Source of the DNA: CAYJFK01 sp964369475
GTDB lineage: Bacteria > Bacillota > Clostridia > Oscillospirales > Feifaniaceae
DNA length: 41,340 nucleotides
Assembly (NCBI GenBank): GCA_964369475.1
Contig: CAYJFK010000013.1
Coordinates: forward strand, 1-41,340
Reading direction: 5' to 3'
Shown here piece after piece: positions 32,076 through 40,188 of the stretch (position 1 is the stretch's first letter; the number at the start of each line of letters is the position of its first letter). A program made the translations under genes and the position numbers. The notes below the pieces were generated by a model. That model had not been told where the DNA came from and did not search any database. It worked only from the letters and a program-made list of their open reading frames with translations.

Positions 32076-32342
32076 ATGGTCAAATTTTCACTTGGTCAAG
32101 TGGTCGCAACACAGGGAGTTATGGCGGAAATACCGCCCGAAGAAATCTTCGACGCTCTCGCTCGTCATCAACTTTGTGATTGGGGTGTCTTGTGCATTGA
32201 GGACAAAAATCGCAATGATGAAGCCGTGCTAAACGGTGGTAGACTTTTATCGTCCTATCGCACACAGACAGAGCAAAAGTTTTGGATTATCACCGAATGG
32301 GACAGGAGCGTAACCACGGTGCTACTGCCCGATGAATATTGA
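32076..32342 (+). CDS. Small conserved plasmid/ICE protein with WIITEWDRS motif
   Basis: 88 residues. It begins with VKFSLGQVVATQGVMAEIP and includes WGVLCIEDKNRNDEAVLNGG and FWIITEWDRSVTTVLLPDEY-like ends (19-residue segment 68-86). I recognise the overall pattern from small proteins common on plasmids and conjugative elements, sometimes labelled as restriction subunit M although no methylase motif is present. Function unknown. GGAGG lies before the ATG, 14 bp after the methyltransferase stop. Confidence 0.65.
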   Translation: MVKFSLGQVVATQGVMAEIPPEEIFDALARHQLCDWGVLCIEDKNRNDEAVLNGGRLLSSYRTQTEQKFWIITEWDRSVTTVLLPDEY

Positions 32343-32350
32343 GGTGGACT

Positions 32351-32644
32351 ATGAAACTTGAACTTGATGTGTTTGTGAAAGCACTCTCTACAGCAAAAGA
32401 GCAAGCCACATTCACACCGCCCGAAGTATCGGACTATGTGCTGAAGAATATCTACGAGCCTATGCTCAGAGATGAAGATGTGCTGTTTTCAGGTTTGGAC
32501 TTTGATGCGTTTTCAGACGAGGATTTGGACGATTTGGAAAATATGATTGAACAATGCGACTCAATCGAACGCAAATTAAACTCACTGAACTCGGTTTTCT
32601 GCAAGTCAATGCCTGTGGCACGCTTAGAAAAAGCGTTTTGCTGA
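32351..32644 (+). CDS. Small acidic hypothetical protein
   Basis: 97 residues from the ATG at 32351 with GAGGTGG upstream; the in-frame TTG at 32339 is rejected because it precedes the ribosome site. The centre is strongly acidic (DFDAFSDEDLDDLENMIEQCD). No recognised domain. It is immediately followed by another gene with the same GAGGTG start signal. Confidence 0.55.
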   Translation: MKLELDVFVKALSTAKEQATFTPPEVSDYVLKNIYEPMLRDEDVLFSGLDFDAFSDEDLDDLENMIEQCDSIERKLNSLNSVFCKSMPVARLEKAFC

Positions 32645-32652
32645 GGTGTGCT

Positions 32653-33183
32653 ATGGATAAAGAACAGATTTCATATCACATTCACTCATTTCGCTATGCA
32701 AAGCTGTTTCATGAACATGGGATGTTGAATGAGTTTATTGACGCAGGGTTTAGGGTACCAGACGAGGACATGCGTTTCTCCATATATGAGCTGTGTAGCC
32801 TTTGCACTGATGTGTGCTACTTGGGCTTTTCGGAGGATGACTGTGTAAGCATGTGGTACTTCATAAACCATTCCATGCTCGAATACTACAAATTGTGTAG
32901 GGAGTACGGCAGTAAGCACAGGTTGAAATTAAAGGCCAATCCCTACATGATTGAGGCTGAAAAGTTTGTATCAGAGGTGATGTACCTGCACGGGTGCTAT
33001 GGCTTCGCTTGGCATTTGAACGCCAAAGTCGGACACGCAGGTGCGAGTGGGCTTATCTTTCACACAGATGATTATTTCAACGGTGAGTTTGAGCTGATAT
33101 CCGCACTTTTGGAAATCAGGGCTTGGTATCTTGACGGTGTACAGCGTCTAAAAAACATATTATCGGAGGTGAAGGTAGCATGA
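32653..33183 (+). CDS. Hypothetical helical protein
   Basis: 176 residues from the ATG at 32653 (GAGGTGTG upstream); the frame is open further left but overlaps the previous gene. The sequence, starting MDKEQISYHIHSFRYAKLF, is rich in Tyr, His and Cys and looks all-helical. No domain recognised. The stop overlaps the start of the E2-like gene by ATGA, which ties it to the conjugation cassette by position only. Confidence 0.55.
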   Translation: MDKEQISYHIHSFRYAKLFHEHGMLNEFIDAGFRVPDEDMRFSIYELCSLCTDVCYLGFSEDDCVSMWYFINHSMLEYYKLCREYGSKHRLKLKANPYMIEAEKFVSEVMYLHGCYGFAWHLNAKVGHAGASGLIFHTDDYFNGEFELISALLEIRAWYLDGVQRLKNILSEVKVA

Positions 33184-33842
33184 ACCCACAAAACGAGCTT
33201 GTTCTCCGTATCACTCCAGAGAAACAGCGGATACAGGTGGAAAGTAGCGACAACGGCGTAATCACCTGCAAGGAAATCACGCCAGATACCCTGTTTGAGT
33301 GCATCAAGGGCAGTATGCCGAAAAGAACGGTGGCGAGTGGATTTCTGCCATCCGGTTGCTTTCATATGTGTACCCATGAGGACGGCAGTCGTGATTACTG
33401 CTTGTGGCATTCGACCGTTACGGCAGACATTTCATATTACACGACACAGTATCATAATTTTCCGCTTCCAAGACTGGTGTTTGGCTTTCGGGTCAGCACC
33501 GAGGGCAAAGTATACCGTTGTCGTTTGGGTGTGACGGAAGATAAAACCCCGACGGCGGACACAAAAATGTTTCACTATCCATTTTCCAATGTGGGAGGGT
33601 TTAACCTATGCATAGGCAACAATCCTTTGCCTGTGTACAAAAAACCGCATACACTGGCGACCTTACCAACTCTACTGCTGTCGCTGCCAAACAATGACGA
33701 TACTTACAACAGTCGCAACAACAAGTTGAACTTACCGTATCGTGAACTGCTTAATCATTTGAAGGACAAAAACACAGCTTACTATTACAGTGATATTCTA
33801 ATTCCAAACGGAAAAACACTAAACGATTTTATAGGAGGTTAG
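33180..33842 (+). CDS. Prok-E2_D/PRTRC protein B-like (E2-like) protein
   Basis: 220 residues. The segment FPLPRLVFGFRVS (94-106), then KVYRCRLGV (110-118), FHYPFSNV (131-138) and NLCIGNNPLP (142-151) matches the order of the PRTRC system protein B family (Prok-E2_D), proposed to be a divergent ubiquitin-conjugating E2 fold. C144 is a candidate thioester cysteine. Family assignment rests on pattern recall; no alignment was run. With the ThiF E1 (28640) and JAMM protease (27381) in the same operon, the set gives activation, conjugation and removal of a ubiquitin-like modifier. Confidence 0.65.
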   Translation: MNPQNELVLRITPEKQRIQVESSDNGVITCKEITPDTLFECIKGSMPKRTVASGFLPSGCFHMCTHEDGSRDYCLWHSTVTADISYYTTQYHNFPLPRLVFGFRVSTEGKVYRCRLGVTEDKTPTADTKMFHYPFSNVGGFNLCIGNNPLPVYKKPHTLATLPTLLLSLPNNDDTYNSRNNKLNLPYRELLNHLKDKNTAYYYSDILIPNGKTLNDFIGG

Positions 33843-33845
33843 GTT

Positions 33846-34709
33846 ATGACATCAAAAGACCCAAGAGAAATCGGTGCGGCTTTGGCTGCGCCCTTTGCGC
33901 CGGAGGATTTGGAGTGGCGATTGCAGATGACCTTAGAGGACAAAATGCGAGGGCTTGCCGTTCCTTATGTCACAAACAGAGCGATACAAAGTAGGCTCGA
34001 TGAGGTTGTTGGTACTGAAAACTGGCACAACGAGTACAAGCCGTGGCACAGTAGCGGTAAAAAAGAGTCGCAAATCTGCGGTATCTCCATCTATTTCGAG
34101 GACAGAGGCTGGGTCACAAAATGGGACGGTGCTGAGGACACCGACATCGAACCAATTAAAGGCGGTTTGTCGGACAGTATGAAACGCTCGGCAGTTCACT
34201 GGGGCATCGGCCGTGTTCTCTATAATATGGACACCGTCTGGGTCGGCGTGGAAAAGCGTGGTCGCTCTATTGTCATTGTTGACAGTGAGCGTCCCAAGCT
34301 CGACAGTGCCTACCTTGCCATGCTCAAAAAACTAAAGCTGTCCCCGGGTGTGCCGACAGGTGCACAGGCACAGCTTACACCGACAGCGCCCAAGGGTGGC
34401 GAGCAAAAAACGTCCACCGAGCAAGCACCCAAATCCGAGAACACCATACCGATGCCGACAAGACAGCAACCCTCACCCGAATATACCGTACAGAATATAA
34501 AGATTCAAAAAGGTATGCGTGGTGATACAACTTCGCTAACCCTTGTCGGAATTGATGGTAAACAAACACCTGTGTTCGCCAGAGGTGCGCTTGAACTTTG
34601 TGACGGAGCCATGCTCTGCAATGTGAAGCTCGACACCAAAACCCAAGGCAATGTTGTATACACCGTGCTTGAGAGTTTTGAAGTCGTGCCGTTCACACAG
34701 GCAGCATAA
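33846..34709 (+). CDS. Rad52/Rad22-like single-strand annealing protein
   Basis: 287 residues. The N-terminal 150 residues carry WRLQM, AVPYVTNRAIQSRLDEVVG (38-56), and the signature KGGLSDSMKRSAVHWGIGR (105-123) of the Rad52/Rad22/DdrA superfamily. A low-complexity linker (about 165-220) and a small C-terminal domain follow. Such proteins anneal complementary single strands in recombination and are common in phages and mobile elements. A Rad50-like ATPase is encoded 15 bp downstream and an SSB in the first operon. Confidence 0.85.
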   Translation: MTSKDPREIGAALAAPFAPEDLEWRLQMTLEDKMRGLAVPYVTNRAIQSRLDEVVGTENWHNEYKPWHSSGKKESQICGISIYFEDRGWVTKWDGAEDTDIEPIKGGLSDSMKRSAVHWGIGRVLYNMDTVWVGVEKRGRSIVIVDSERPKLDSAYLAMLKKLKLSPGVPTGAQAQLTPTAPKGGEQKTSTEQAPKSENTIPMPTRQQPSPEYTVQNIKIQKGMRGDTTSLTLVGIDGKQTPVFARGALELCDGAMLCNVKLDTKTQGNVVYTVLESFEVVPFTQAA

Positions 34710-34724
34710 GGAAGGAGAATTATT

Positions 34725-36545
34725 TTGAAACAAATCAAAGAATTTCACATCATAAGCATGACTTTATCCGGCTTTAAGTGCTATGCACAGCCGACCGAGC
34801 TCTCGTTCGGAAACCCTACCGTTATCACAGGTGGTAACGGTCGTGGCAAATCCAGTATAGCAGATGCGATCACCTTTGCCATCACAGGCTTACCGTTTTT
34901 CGGTGAGCGTGGTATTGACAGACTCTATACCGATGGCACAGCCGAGGCAAGTGTTTCACTTCGCTTTGCAGATCAAGACGGAGTTTTACATGAACTGCAC
35001 CGCAGTCGTAAAAAGGGCAATATGAGTATCACCTACGACGGTTACAACATCCGTCAGCTTGACCTTAACGACATGTTTGGCGAAAAGGACGTATTCCTCT
35101 CCATCTTCAATCCACTGTACTTTATAGAGGAGTTGGGCGATAGCGGAAAAGCTCTGCTGGAGCGTCATTTACCGCTCATCTCACATGAGGCTGTGCTTGC
35201 GCAACTTCATGATACGGTCAGAGAAAATCTCAAAGATGAACAGCTAACCTCACCTGATGTATACCTGAAAAAGAGGCGTGAGGAGATACGAGAATTGGAG
35301 CAAAGCATCGTGTACCTTACAGGGCAGCAAGATTTAGTCGAGAGCCAGAGTAAGGGCAATTCGGAAAAGCGAAATGAGCTGTCCGAAAAGCTGTCTGCCA
35401 TTACCGCAGAGGAAGAAGCTTTGAGCGTAAGGCAGTTTGAGGCACTCGATCTCTCCGCCATGCGTGAAGAGCTCATAGATTTCAGCGCAAGGTATGATGA
35501 ACTCGCCGTCGATAGTCGCAGTGTTAGCGGTGCAGATAATATGCTCATGGAGCTAAACCGCAAATTGGGCGAGCGAAAGGCGGCTACATACGAGCCGAAA
35601 TATGCTGTACATATAGCCGAGATTTCTTCACTGCTGAAAGAACTCGGCACACAGTACAAGCGTGAACTTGAACAGGCAAAAGCACTGGCAAACGGCGCAA
35701 CCTGCCCGACTTGTAAGCGTGCTGTCACCGAAAAAGATGTGCCCGTTCTTAAAGGTGCATTTGAAAAAAGTATTGCGGTCATAACAGCGCAGGGCAAGGA
35801 GCAACAAGCACAGCTTGCCGAACTAAACGAGTTGGAGAGTAAGGCGCAAGCGACATTTTTACAGTTTCAAGCGGAAGATGTTGCGAAATTAGAAGCCGAA
35901 ATTGCACAGATGACTCAGCCACAACAGGCAGATGATTGTGACAACGAAGCGGAAAAGTTGCGTCAGGCAATTCAGGCTCTGTCCTCTGATTTGGAGTATG
36001 GCAACTTGACACAGGAGGAATATGACCGCCTGTTGCAGTGCCGTGAACAAAAGCAGATACTTGAAGCGGAGCTGTCCACCTTGCAGAGTGTGAACGACAC
36101 ATCGGCTGAGGACTACGCACAGAAGATTTCTGCTATTGAAGCTCAAATTGCCGACAAGAAAAAACGCATTTCCGATGTTGCACTATATGTGTCACGCAGA
36201 GCTGAACTCACTTTGTCCGCACTCAAGATGAACCGTGTCGCCATCTCACTTTATGACGTGGTGAAATCTACGGGCGAGATTAAAGACGCATTTCGTTTTA
36301 CTTACGATGGTCGTCGCTACGACAGGCTTTCCCTGTCCGAGAAAGTGCGGGCAGGTATGGAGGTGTCCGAGTTGATGAAGCGTTTGACGGGCAGAAATTA
36401 TCCTGTGTTCACCGACAACATGGAGTCGGTAGAAAATCTTGCAAATGTAAGACCAACAGGGCAAATCATTATGGCAAAGTGTGTACACAATGCTCCACTG
36501 TCAGTTAAAGCCGTAGGTGCAACAGCACACAGTCAAGCGGCATAA
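34725..36545 (+). CDS. Rad50/SbcC-like ATPase with zinc hook
   Basis: 606 residues from a TTG start with AAGGAGA upstream. Walker A is GGNGRGKSS (36-44) in an SMC-type N terminus (ITGGNGRGKSSIADAITFAI). Two coiled-coil arms flank a CPTC hook (about 327-330), the zinc hook of Rad50. The C-terminal head has LSLSEKVRAGMEVSELM (about 535-551) as a signature-like segment and YPVFTDNMESV as a degenerate Walker B/D-loop. It is much shorter than chromosomal SbcC (about 1000 residues). No Mre11/SbcD nuclease is seen in the window. The likely role is DNA-end processing or bridging together with the Rad52-like protein. Confidence 0.8.
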   Translation: MKQIKEFHIISMTLSGFKCYAQPTELSFGNPTVITGGNGRGKSSIADAITFAITGLPFFGERGIDRLYTDGTAEASVSLRFADQDGVLHELHRSRKKGNMSITYDGYNIRQLDLNDMFGEKDVFLSIFNPLYFIEELGDSGKALLERHLPLISHEAVLAQLHDTVRENLKDEQLTSPDVYLKKRREEIRELEQSIVYLTGQQDLVESQSKGNSEKRNELSEKLSAITAEEEALSVRQFEALDLSAMREELIDFSARYDELAVDSRSVSGADNMLMELNRKLGERKAATYEPKYAVHIAEISSLLKELGTQYKRELEQAKALANGATCPTCKRAVTEKDVPVLKGAFEKSIAVITAQGKEQQAQLAELNELESKAQATFLQFQAEDVAKLEAEIAQMTQPQQADDCDNEAEKLRQAIQALSSDLEYGNLTQEEYDRLLQCREQKQILEAELSTLQSVNDTSAEDYAQKISAIEAQIADKKKRISDVALYVSRRAELTLSALKMNRVAISLYDVVKSTGEIKDAFRFTYDGRRYDRLSLSEKVRAGMEVSELMKRLTGRNYPVFTDNMESVENLANVRPTGQIIMAKCVHNAPLSVKAVGATAHSQAA

Positions 36546-36612
36546 TCAATTAGGAATTAAACCCTCGTTCATTCCTCATTCCTAATTCCCCATTCCTAAT
36601 TAACAAAAAAGG
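36546..36612. repeat. ATTCCT-type intergenic repeat
   Basis: This short region between the Rad50-like and primase genes has three near-copies of ATTCCT(C/A)A (around 36572-36600) and an opposing ATTAGGAAT near 36550, so it can fold as a hairpin (ATTAGGAAT with ATTCCTAAT). Similar ATTCCTAATTCC repeats are scattered in many Clostridia genomes, a point from memory. Confidence 0.5.
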
Positions 36613-36623
36613 GGTGACATCGT

Positions 36624-37685
36624 TTGACTTATGAAAAAATCCCTATTGTGGACACAGCCAGACGGTGTGGGCTTGTTCTCGATTCTCGGACGCTTGGGCG
36701 CTCCGAGGTCGAGGCAAGCTGCCCCTTCTGCGGTGACCACGGCAAAGGGAAATACCATTTAAGCCTCAACACCGTGAGCGACCAATACCGTTGCAATCTC
36801 TGCAACGCAAGTGGTAACAGTGTCACGATGTATGCTCGACTGCAAAATATGAGCACAAAAGAGGCGTACAGGGATTTGGTGAGTGGTACAAATGTCTATA
36901 GAATGCCCACTCAGCCGATCCCCCAAATACAGGAGCGACAGCCCAATTCTCTCGAAGTTCGTCACGCGGTCTATTCGGACATGCTGTCATTTTTGACGCT
37001 TGAAGATAAGCACCGTGAAAACCTCTTAGAGCGTGGTCTGTCAGAGGAGCAAATACAGCGAAACGAGTATAGGTCTATGCCAAAAACACCTGCAGACCGT
37101 CGGCTCTTGGCGCACCTACTCTCGCAACGCAATGAACTGCTCGGCATCCCTGGCTTTTACACAAAAGATGAGCTGTGGACACTTGCAGGGCCAAGTGGGT
37201 TTTTAATCCCTGTGCGTGACAAAATCGGTATGATACAGGGCATGAAAATCCGTCTTGATGATGAGAGCAAGCCCAATCGCAAATATCGTTGGCTGTCCAG
37301 CAGAGATAAGCACCTCATAAACGGCACACGCAGTTTTTCGTGGATTCATGTCACGGGAGACACCACCCGAAAGCGTGCTTTTCTGACCGAAGGGCCACTA
37401 AAGGGCGATGTGGCGAGCCACCTATCTGGTGGTGAGCTGTTCGTCTGCGTCGGCGGTGTTAATGTTACCAAAGGACTGCGTGAAACCATTCTTTCCCTTG
37501 GAGTTCGTGAGGTTGTTGAAGCGATGGACATGGATCAGATGACAAATCCGCAGGTGCGGGCAGGTGTCCTTGCCATGCGCAAAGAAGTGCAGTCAATCAA
37601 GGGCATTAGATACTCGAAATACACATGGAACCCGGCGTACAAGGGCGTGGATGATTACTTCCTCAGCCGTGTAGCCGCAATATAA
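36624..37685 (+). CDS. DnaG-type primase: CHC2 zinc finger with DUF3854/Toprim-like domain
   Basis: 353 residues from a TTG start with GGGGTG 8 nt upstream. The zinc finger is CPFC (33-36), HLSL and CNLC (57-60), as in CHC2 primases. A helical linker (about 95-190) precedes a Toprim-like half: FLTEGPLKGDVAS (about 253-265) supplies the catalytic Glu, and EAMDMDQMTN (about 298-307) the D-x-D. It probably makes primers for replication or transfer of the element. It is shorter than chromosomal DnaG and has no helicase-binding domain that I can see. Confidence 0.82.
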   Translation: MTYEKIPIVDTARRCGLVLDSRTLGRSEVEASCPFCGDHGKGKYHLSLNTVSDQYRCNLCNASGNSVTMYARLQNMSTKEAYRDLVSGTNVYRMPTQPIPQIQERQPNSLEVRHAVYSDMLSFLTLEDKHRENLLERGLSEEQIQRNEYRSMPKTPADRRLLAHLLSQRNELLGIPGFYTKDELWTLAGPSGFLIPVRDKIGMIQGMKIRLDDESKPNRKYRWLSSRDKHLINGTRSFSWIHVTGDTTRKRAFLTEGPLKGDVASHLSGGELFVCVGGVNVTKGLRETILSLGVREVVEAMDMDQMTNPQVRAGVLAMRKEVQSIKGIRYSKYTWNPAYKGVDDYFLSRVAAI

Positions 37686-37702
37686 TTTGAAGGAGAAATA
37701 TT

Positions 37703-37957
37703 ATGTACGACTATGACATTTTATCCGAGAGTGATAAAAACAAAATGCGAAAACTCAACGCCCAAAATCAGTATTGCCTTACGGCAAATGTGCTAAAAAC
37801 ATTGCGTAACAGGCACGAAAAAGCGCAGTCAGAAGGTGACACATACACAATGGCACTTATAGAATACCGCCTGACAGACATCAATTTCCATACCGAATGC
37901 AGTCACATGGCACGGTGCGAATATGCCGAAATAGACGAAATAATTAAGAACTGGTAG
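37703..37957 (+). CDS. Small hypothetical protein
   Basis: 84 residues, GGAGA before the ATG, 17 bp after the primase stop. The sequence MYDYDILSESDKNKMRKLNA is followed by two predicted helices and C/H residues (TECSHMARCEYAE). No recognised family. Expression within the operon is well supported by spacing. Confidence 0.55.
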   Translation: MYDYDILSESDKNKMRKLNAQNQYCLTANVLKTLRNRHEKAQSEGDTYTMALIEYRLTDINFHTECSHMARCEYAEIDEIIKNW

Positions 37958-37969
37958 GAGGAAAATCTA

Positions 37970-38944
37970 ATGAACAACACAATCAATTTTAATGAAATCG
38001 TAGGGGCGCAAAGTGGAGAAAAGAGCAATATGCTTGGTAAGTTTTTATACTTTTCTCTGTCCAACATCTTAGTGGAAAAGGAAACCCTCTCTGACCTGTG
38101 TGACAGCTTGGGCATCCCATACGCAGGTGGCAAGAGGCTTTCGGTGTCCGATGCCTTTCGCTCTGCAACGGGCGATATTAAAGAGCGCATCGTGAGTACA
38201 GCATCAGGCGAACAGCGCATTTACTCGGTATATTGCCGTGACAATGAACATTCGCCCGATGTGCTTTCCCGTGAACTTGTCAAAGAAACTATGCACGAGA
38301 AAACCAACCGCTATGAAAAGCTCGCCAACATTCATTACGATAAGACAGACGGGCTTTTTGGCTATGACAACATCTGCTTTGACGGAGATGTCGATGTGCT
38401 TGCGCTGTGCCGTCGATCGGAGGAACTTTTTGAGCTGTATCAAAAATGCGCCAACCGCAAGCAGATTGAAACGATTTGCACAGGTTATCTGCGGAGCTTG
38501 GAGGCAACAAAGGTCAGTGTCAATGGGCACCTCTACTTTGTGCCGAGGCATTACATGGAGAAGGTGGATATTTTTGAGAGTTTTATTGAAACACTTGGGC
38601 GCTTAAACCGCAATAATACACCGCTTTCGGCAAACAGCTTTTACATTATTGACGATGCAAAACAGCGTGCGAAGATGACCGAAGAGTTTTATACTGCCGT
38701 TAAAAAGGAGATTATGGAGTACCAAGAGCGTGCCGATTATCTCATCAAAAGCGGTAGCAACAGCCCCTCCATCATGGAGCGCTGGGTTACCAAAATTGAG
38801 AGCTTGGAGCAGAAAAAGCGCCATTATGAGGAGATACTGCGTCGTGAGATTGACGGACTGGACGATGAGTTTGAAACGCTCCGATTTTTGTCGCAGGAAC
38901 TGTCAGTCAGGGCTCGCAATATCCGATTTCGCAAAGCGGCGTGA
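37970..38944 (+). CDS. Helical hypothetical protein of the element
   Basis: 324 residues with GGAGG before the ATG. It opens MNNTINFNEIVGAQSGEKSN and has a central segment resembling gp-type proteins of mobile elements (VYCRDNEHSPDVLSRELVKE), then a long helical C terminus (residues about 235-320) with coiled-coil character. Domain of unknown function; I cannot name the family with confidence. It follows the small gene by 12 bp and precedes a DpnD/PcfM-type gene by 8 bp. Confidence 0.55.
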   Translation: MNNTINFNEIVGAQSGEKSNMLGKFLYFSLSNILVEKETLSDLCDSLGIPYAGGKRLSVSDAFRSATGDIKERIVSTASGEQRIYSVYCRDNEHSPDVLSRELVKETMHEKTNRYEKLANIHYDKTDGLFGYDNICFDGDVDVLALCRRSEELFELYQKCANRKQIETICTGYLRSLEATKVSVNGHLYFVPRHYMEKVDIFESFIETLGRLNRNNTPLSANSFYIIDDAKQRAKMTEEFYTAVKKEIMEYQERADYLIKSGSNSPSIMERWVTKIESLEQKKRHYEEILRREIDGLDDEFETLRFLSQELSVRARNIRFRKAA

Positions 38945-38952
38945 GGTGTGCT

Positions 38953-39114
38953 ATGAAGTTTGAAATACTTATAACCGAAACGCTGTGCAAAACCGTGACT
39001 GTTGAAGCGGTAGATTTGATTGACGCTTTGGAGCAAGTCGAAGAAAAATGGAACAATGAGGAATATGTGCTTGATGCAGATGACTTCATCGGAGCAATGT
39101 TTGAGGTGAAATAG
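38953..39114 (+). CDS. DpnD/PcfM-like small protein
   Basis: 53 residues, GAGGTGTG before the ATG. The pattern is MKFEILITETLCKTVTVEA, then DALEQVEEKW and ADDFIGAMFEV, which matches the short DpnD/PcfM proteins of Gram-positive conjugative elements (beta-beta-helix, acidic). Function unknown. It is the last gene of the second long operon, just before the terminator. Confidence 0.75.
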   Translation: MKFEILITETLCKTVTVEAVDLIDALEQVEEKWNNEEYVLDADDFIGAMFEVK

Positions 39115-39116
39115 TG

Positions 39117-39152
39117 AAAAGTACGGGTGGCGAATGCTACCCGTACTTTTTT
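39117..39152. terminator. Bidirectional terminator between the second operon and the XRE gene
   Basis: AAGTACGGGT (39119-39128), 10-nt loop, ACCCGTACTT (39139-39148), with A-run before and six T after. It sits between the convergent stops at 39114 and 39151. Confidence 0.9.
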
Positions 39153-39456
39153 ATAGAGCTTGCAGTAACTTTAGCAAGGCAAGTTTTTGCTCTTTGCTGA
39201 GCTGTGCCCATTTGTCCAGAAGCTCTTGCTGGTCACTATCCAAAGGAAATGCCTCATTGTCACCGGCTAAAAACTGCGACATTGACATATCAAAGGCATT
39301 GCATATCTTTTCAAGTGAAACAAGTGAGGGCAACATTTTCTTTTTATACCATGATGAGATAGTGGATTGAGGCAAGTCTGCTCTTTCCGCAAGTGCATAT
39401 TCGCTCCAACCTCTTTCTTCACGCATTCTCGTGATTTGCTCTAAAATGTCTATCAT
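39151..39456 (-). CDS. XRE-family transcriptional repressor
   Basis: 101 residues from the ATG whose codon ends at 39456, which has TGGAGG 6 nt upstream; an in-frame TTG at 39480 is rejected. The helix-turn-helix spans about 12-60 (YALAERADLPQSTISSWYKK), followed by the LEKICNAFDMSMSQFL helix typical of XRE repressors, and a short C-terminal helical tail. It is divergent from the SLOG gene. The intergenic region has two inverted repeats of the same design, so it probably represses both directions. Confidence 0.85.
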   Translation of the reverse strand: MIDILEQITRMREERGWSEYALAERADLPQSTISSWYKKKMLPSLVSLEKICNAFDMSMSQFLAGDNEAFPLDSDQQELLDKWAQLSKEQKLALLKLLQAL

Positions 39457-39483
39457 GCGATACCTCCAAGCGTAATTCAATAT

Positions 39484-39546
39484 ATCGTAATTTTACTACG
39501 ATTATATGTTGAATTTTAATAATTATTATCGTATAATAAATGCGAT
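39484..39546. promoter_or_regulatory. Paired XRE operators and promoter in the divergent intergenic region
   Basis: Two 19-bp inverted repeats share one design: ATCGTA-N7-TACGAT (39484-39502) and ATCGTA-N7-TGCGAT (39528-39546), 44 bp apart. The plus-strand promoter is TTGAAT (39509-39514), 17 bp, TATAAT (39532-39537), and its -10 lies inside the second site. On the minus strand a TATAAT (complement of 39501-39506) overlaps the edge of the first site. This arrangement predicts repression of both genes by the XRE protein. Confidence 0.7.
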
Positions 39547-39572
39547 TATAATTATTATGGAGGTGATTTTAA

Positions 39573-40043
39573 GTGAGAAACCAGACCTGCTGTTTTACAG
39601 GTAGTCGAGAAATTAAATCTTCCGATCGTGAGCGTATGAGAAAATGTCTGTATGCCGAAATTGAAAAACTCATCGCTGAGGGTTACACCTATTTCGGCAC
39701 AGGCGGTTGTTATGGCTTTGACTTTGAGGCATCGCTCGCTATTTTGGATTTGAAGGCTATCTATCCGCATATAAAGCTCATTCTTGTGTTGCCGTTTTTG
39801 GAACAGGCGGAGCGGTGGACGCAGGAGCAAATTTCCAACTATGAGCACCTCAAAAGAAGTGCAGATAAAGTGACCTACACCGCCGAGCACTATTCCAAGG
39901 GCTGTTACCACAAACGAAATCGCCATCTTGTCGATTGTAGTAGTGTTTGCATCGCCTATCAGACCAAGAACACGGGCGGTACAGCGTACACGGTTAAGTA
40001 TGCGAAAGAGCAAAGTGTGCGTGTTATTCATATTGAGGAGTGA
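39573..40043 (+). CDS. SLOG/DUF1273-like protein
   Basis: 156 residues from a GTG start with GGAGGTG upstream. The sequence CCFTGSREI near the N terminus, then YFGTGGCYGFDFEAS and LILVLPFLEQAERW, matches the Rossmann-like SLOG superfamily (YpsA/DUF1273), which binds nucleotide-derived ligands. ALKA-like C-terminal NTGGTAYTVKYA is also typical. Some relatives act in stress or nucleotide-signalling defence; no function is proven here. It is controlled by the divergent XRE operators. Confidence 0.75.
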   Translation: MRNQTCCFTGSREIKSSDRERMRKCLYAEIEKLIAEGYTYFGTGGCYGFDFEASLAILDLKAIYPHIKLILVLPFLEQAERWTQEQISNYEHLKRSADKVTYTAEHYSKGCYHKRNRHLVDCSSVCIAYQTKNTGGTAYTVKYAKEQSVRVIHIEE

Positions 40044-40188
40044 TGTCGGATCGAAAATCCTTGTTTTGGCACAGATATATCATTCATTAGCCGATATCAT
40101 AAAATGTGCCATGCGGCACATTCAATATATGAACTTTTTGCGTTATAATAAGCCTATATTGGTTTCTTACCGGCTGTGGGTGTGCATT

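Noticed and set aside
39928..40188. N-terminal extension of the response regulator back to 39928.
   Set aside because: It overlaps the SLOG gene in another frame; the receiver domain begins exactly at the ATG at 40189.
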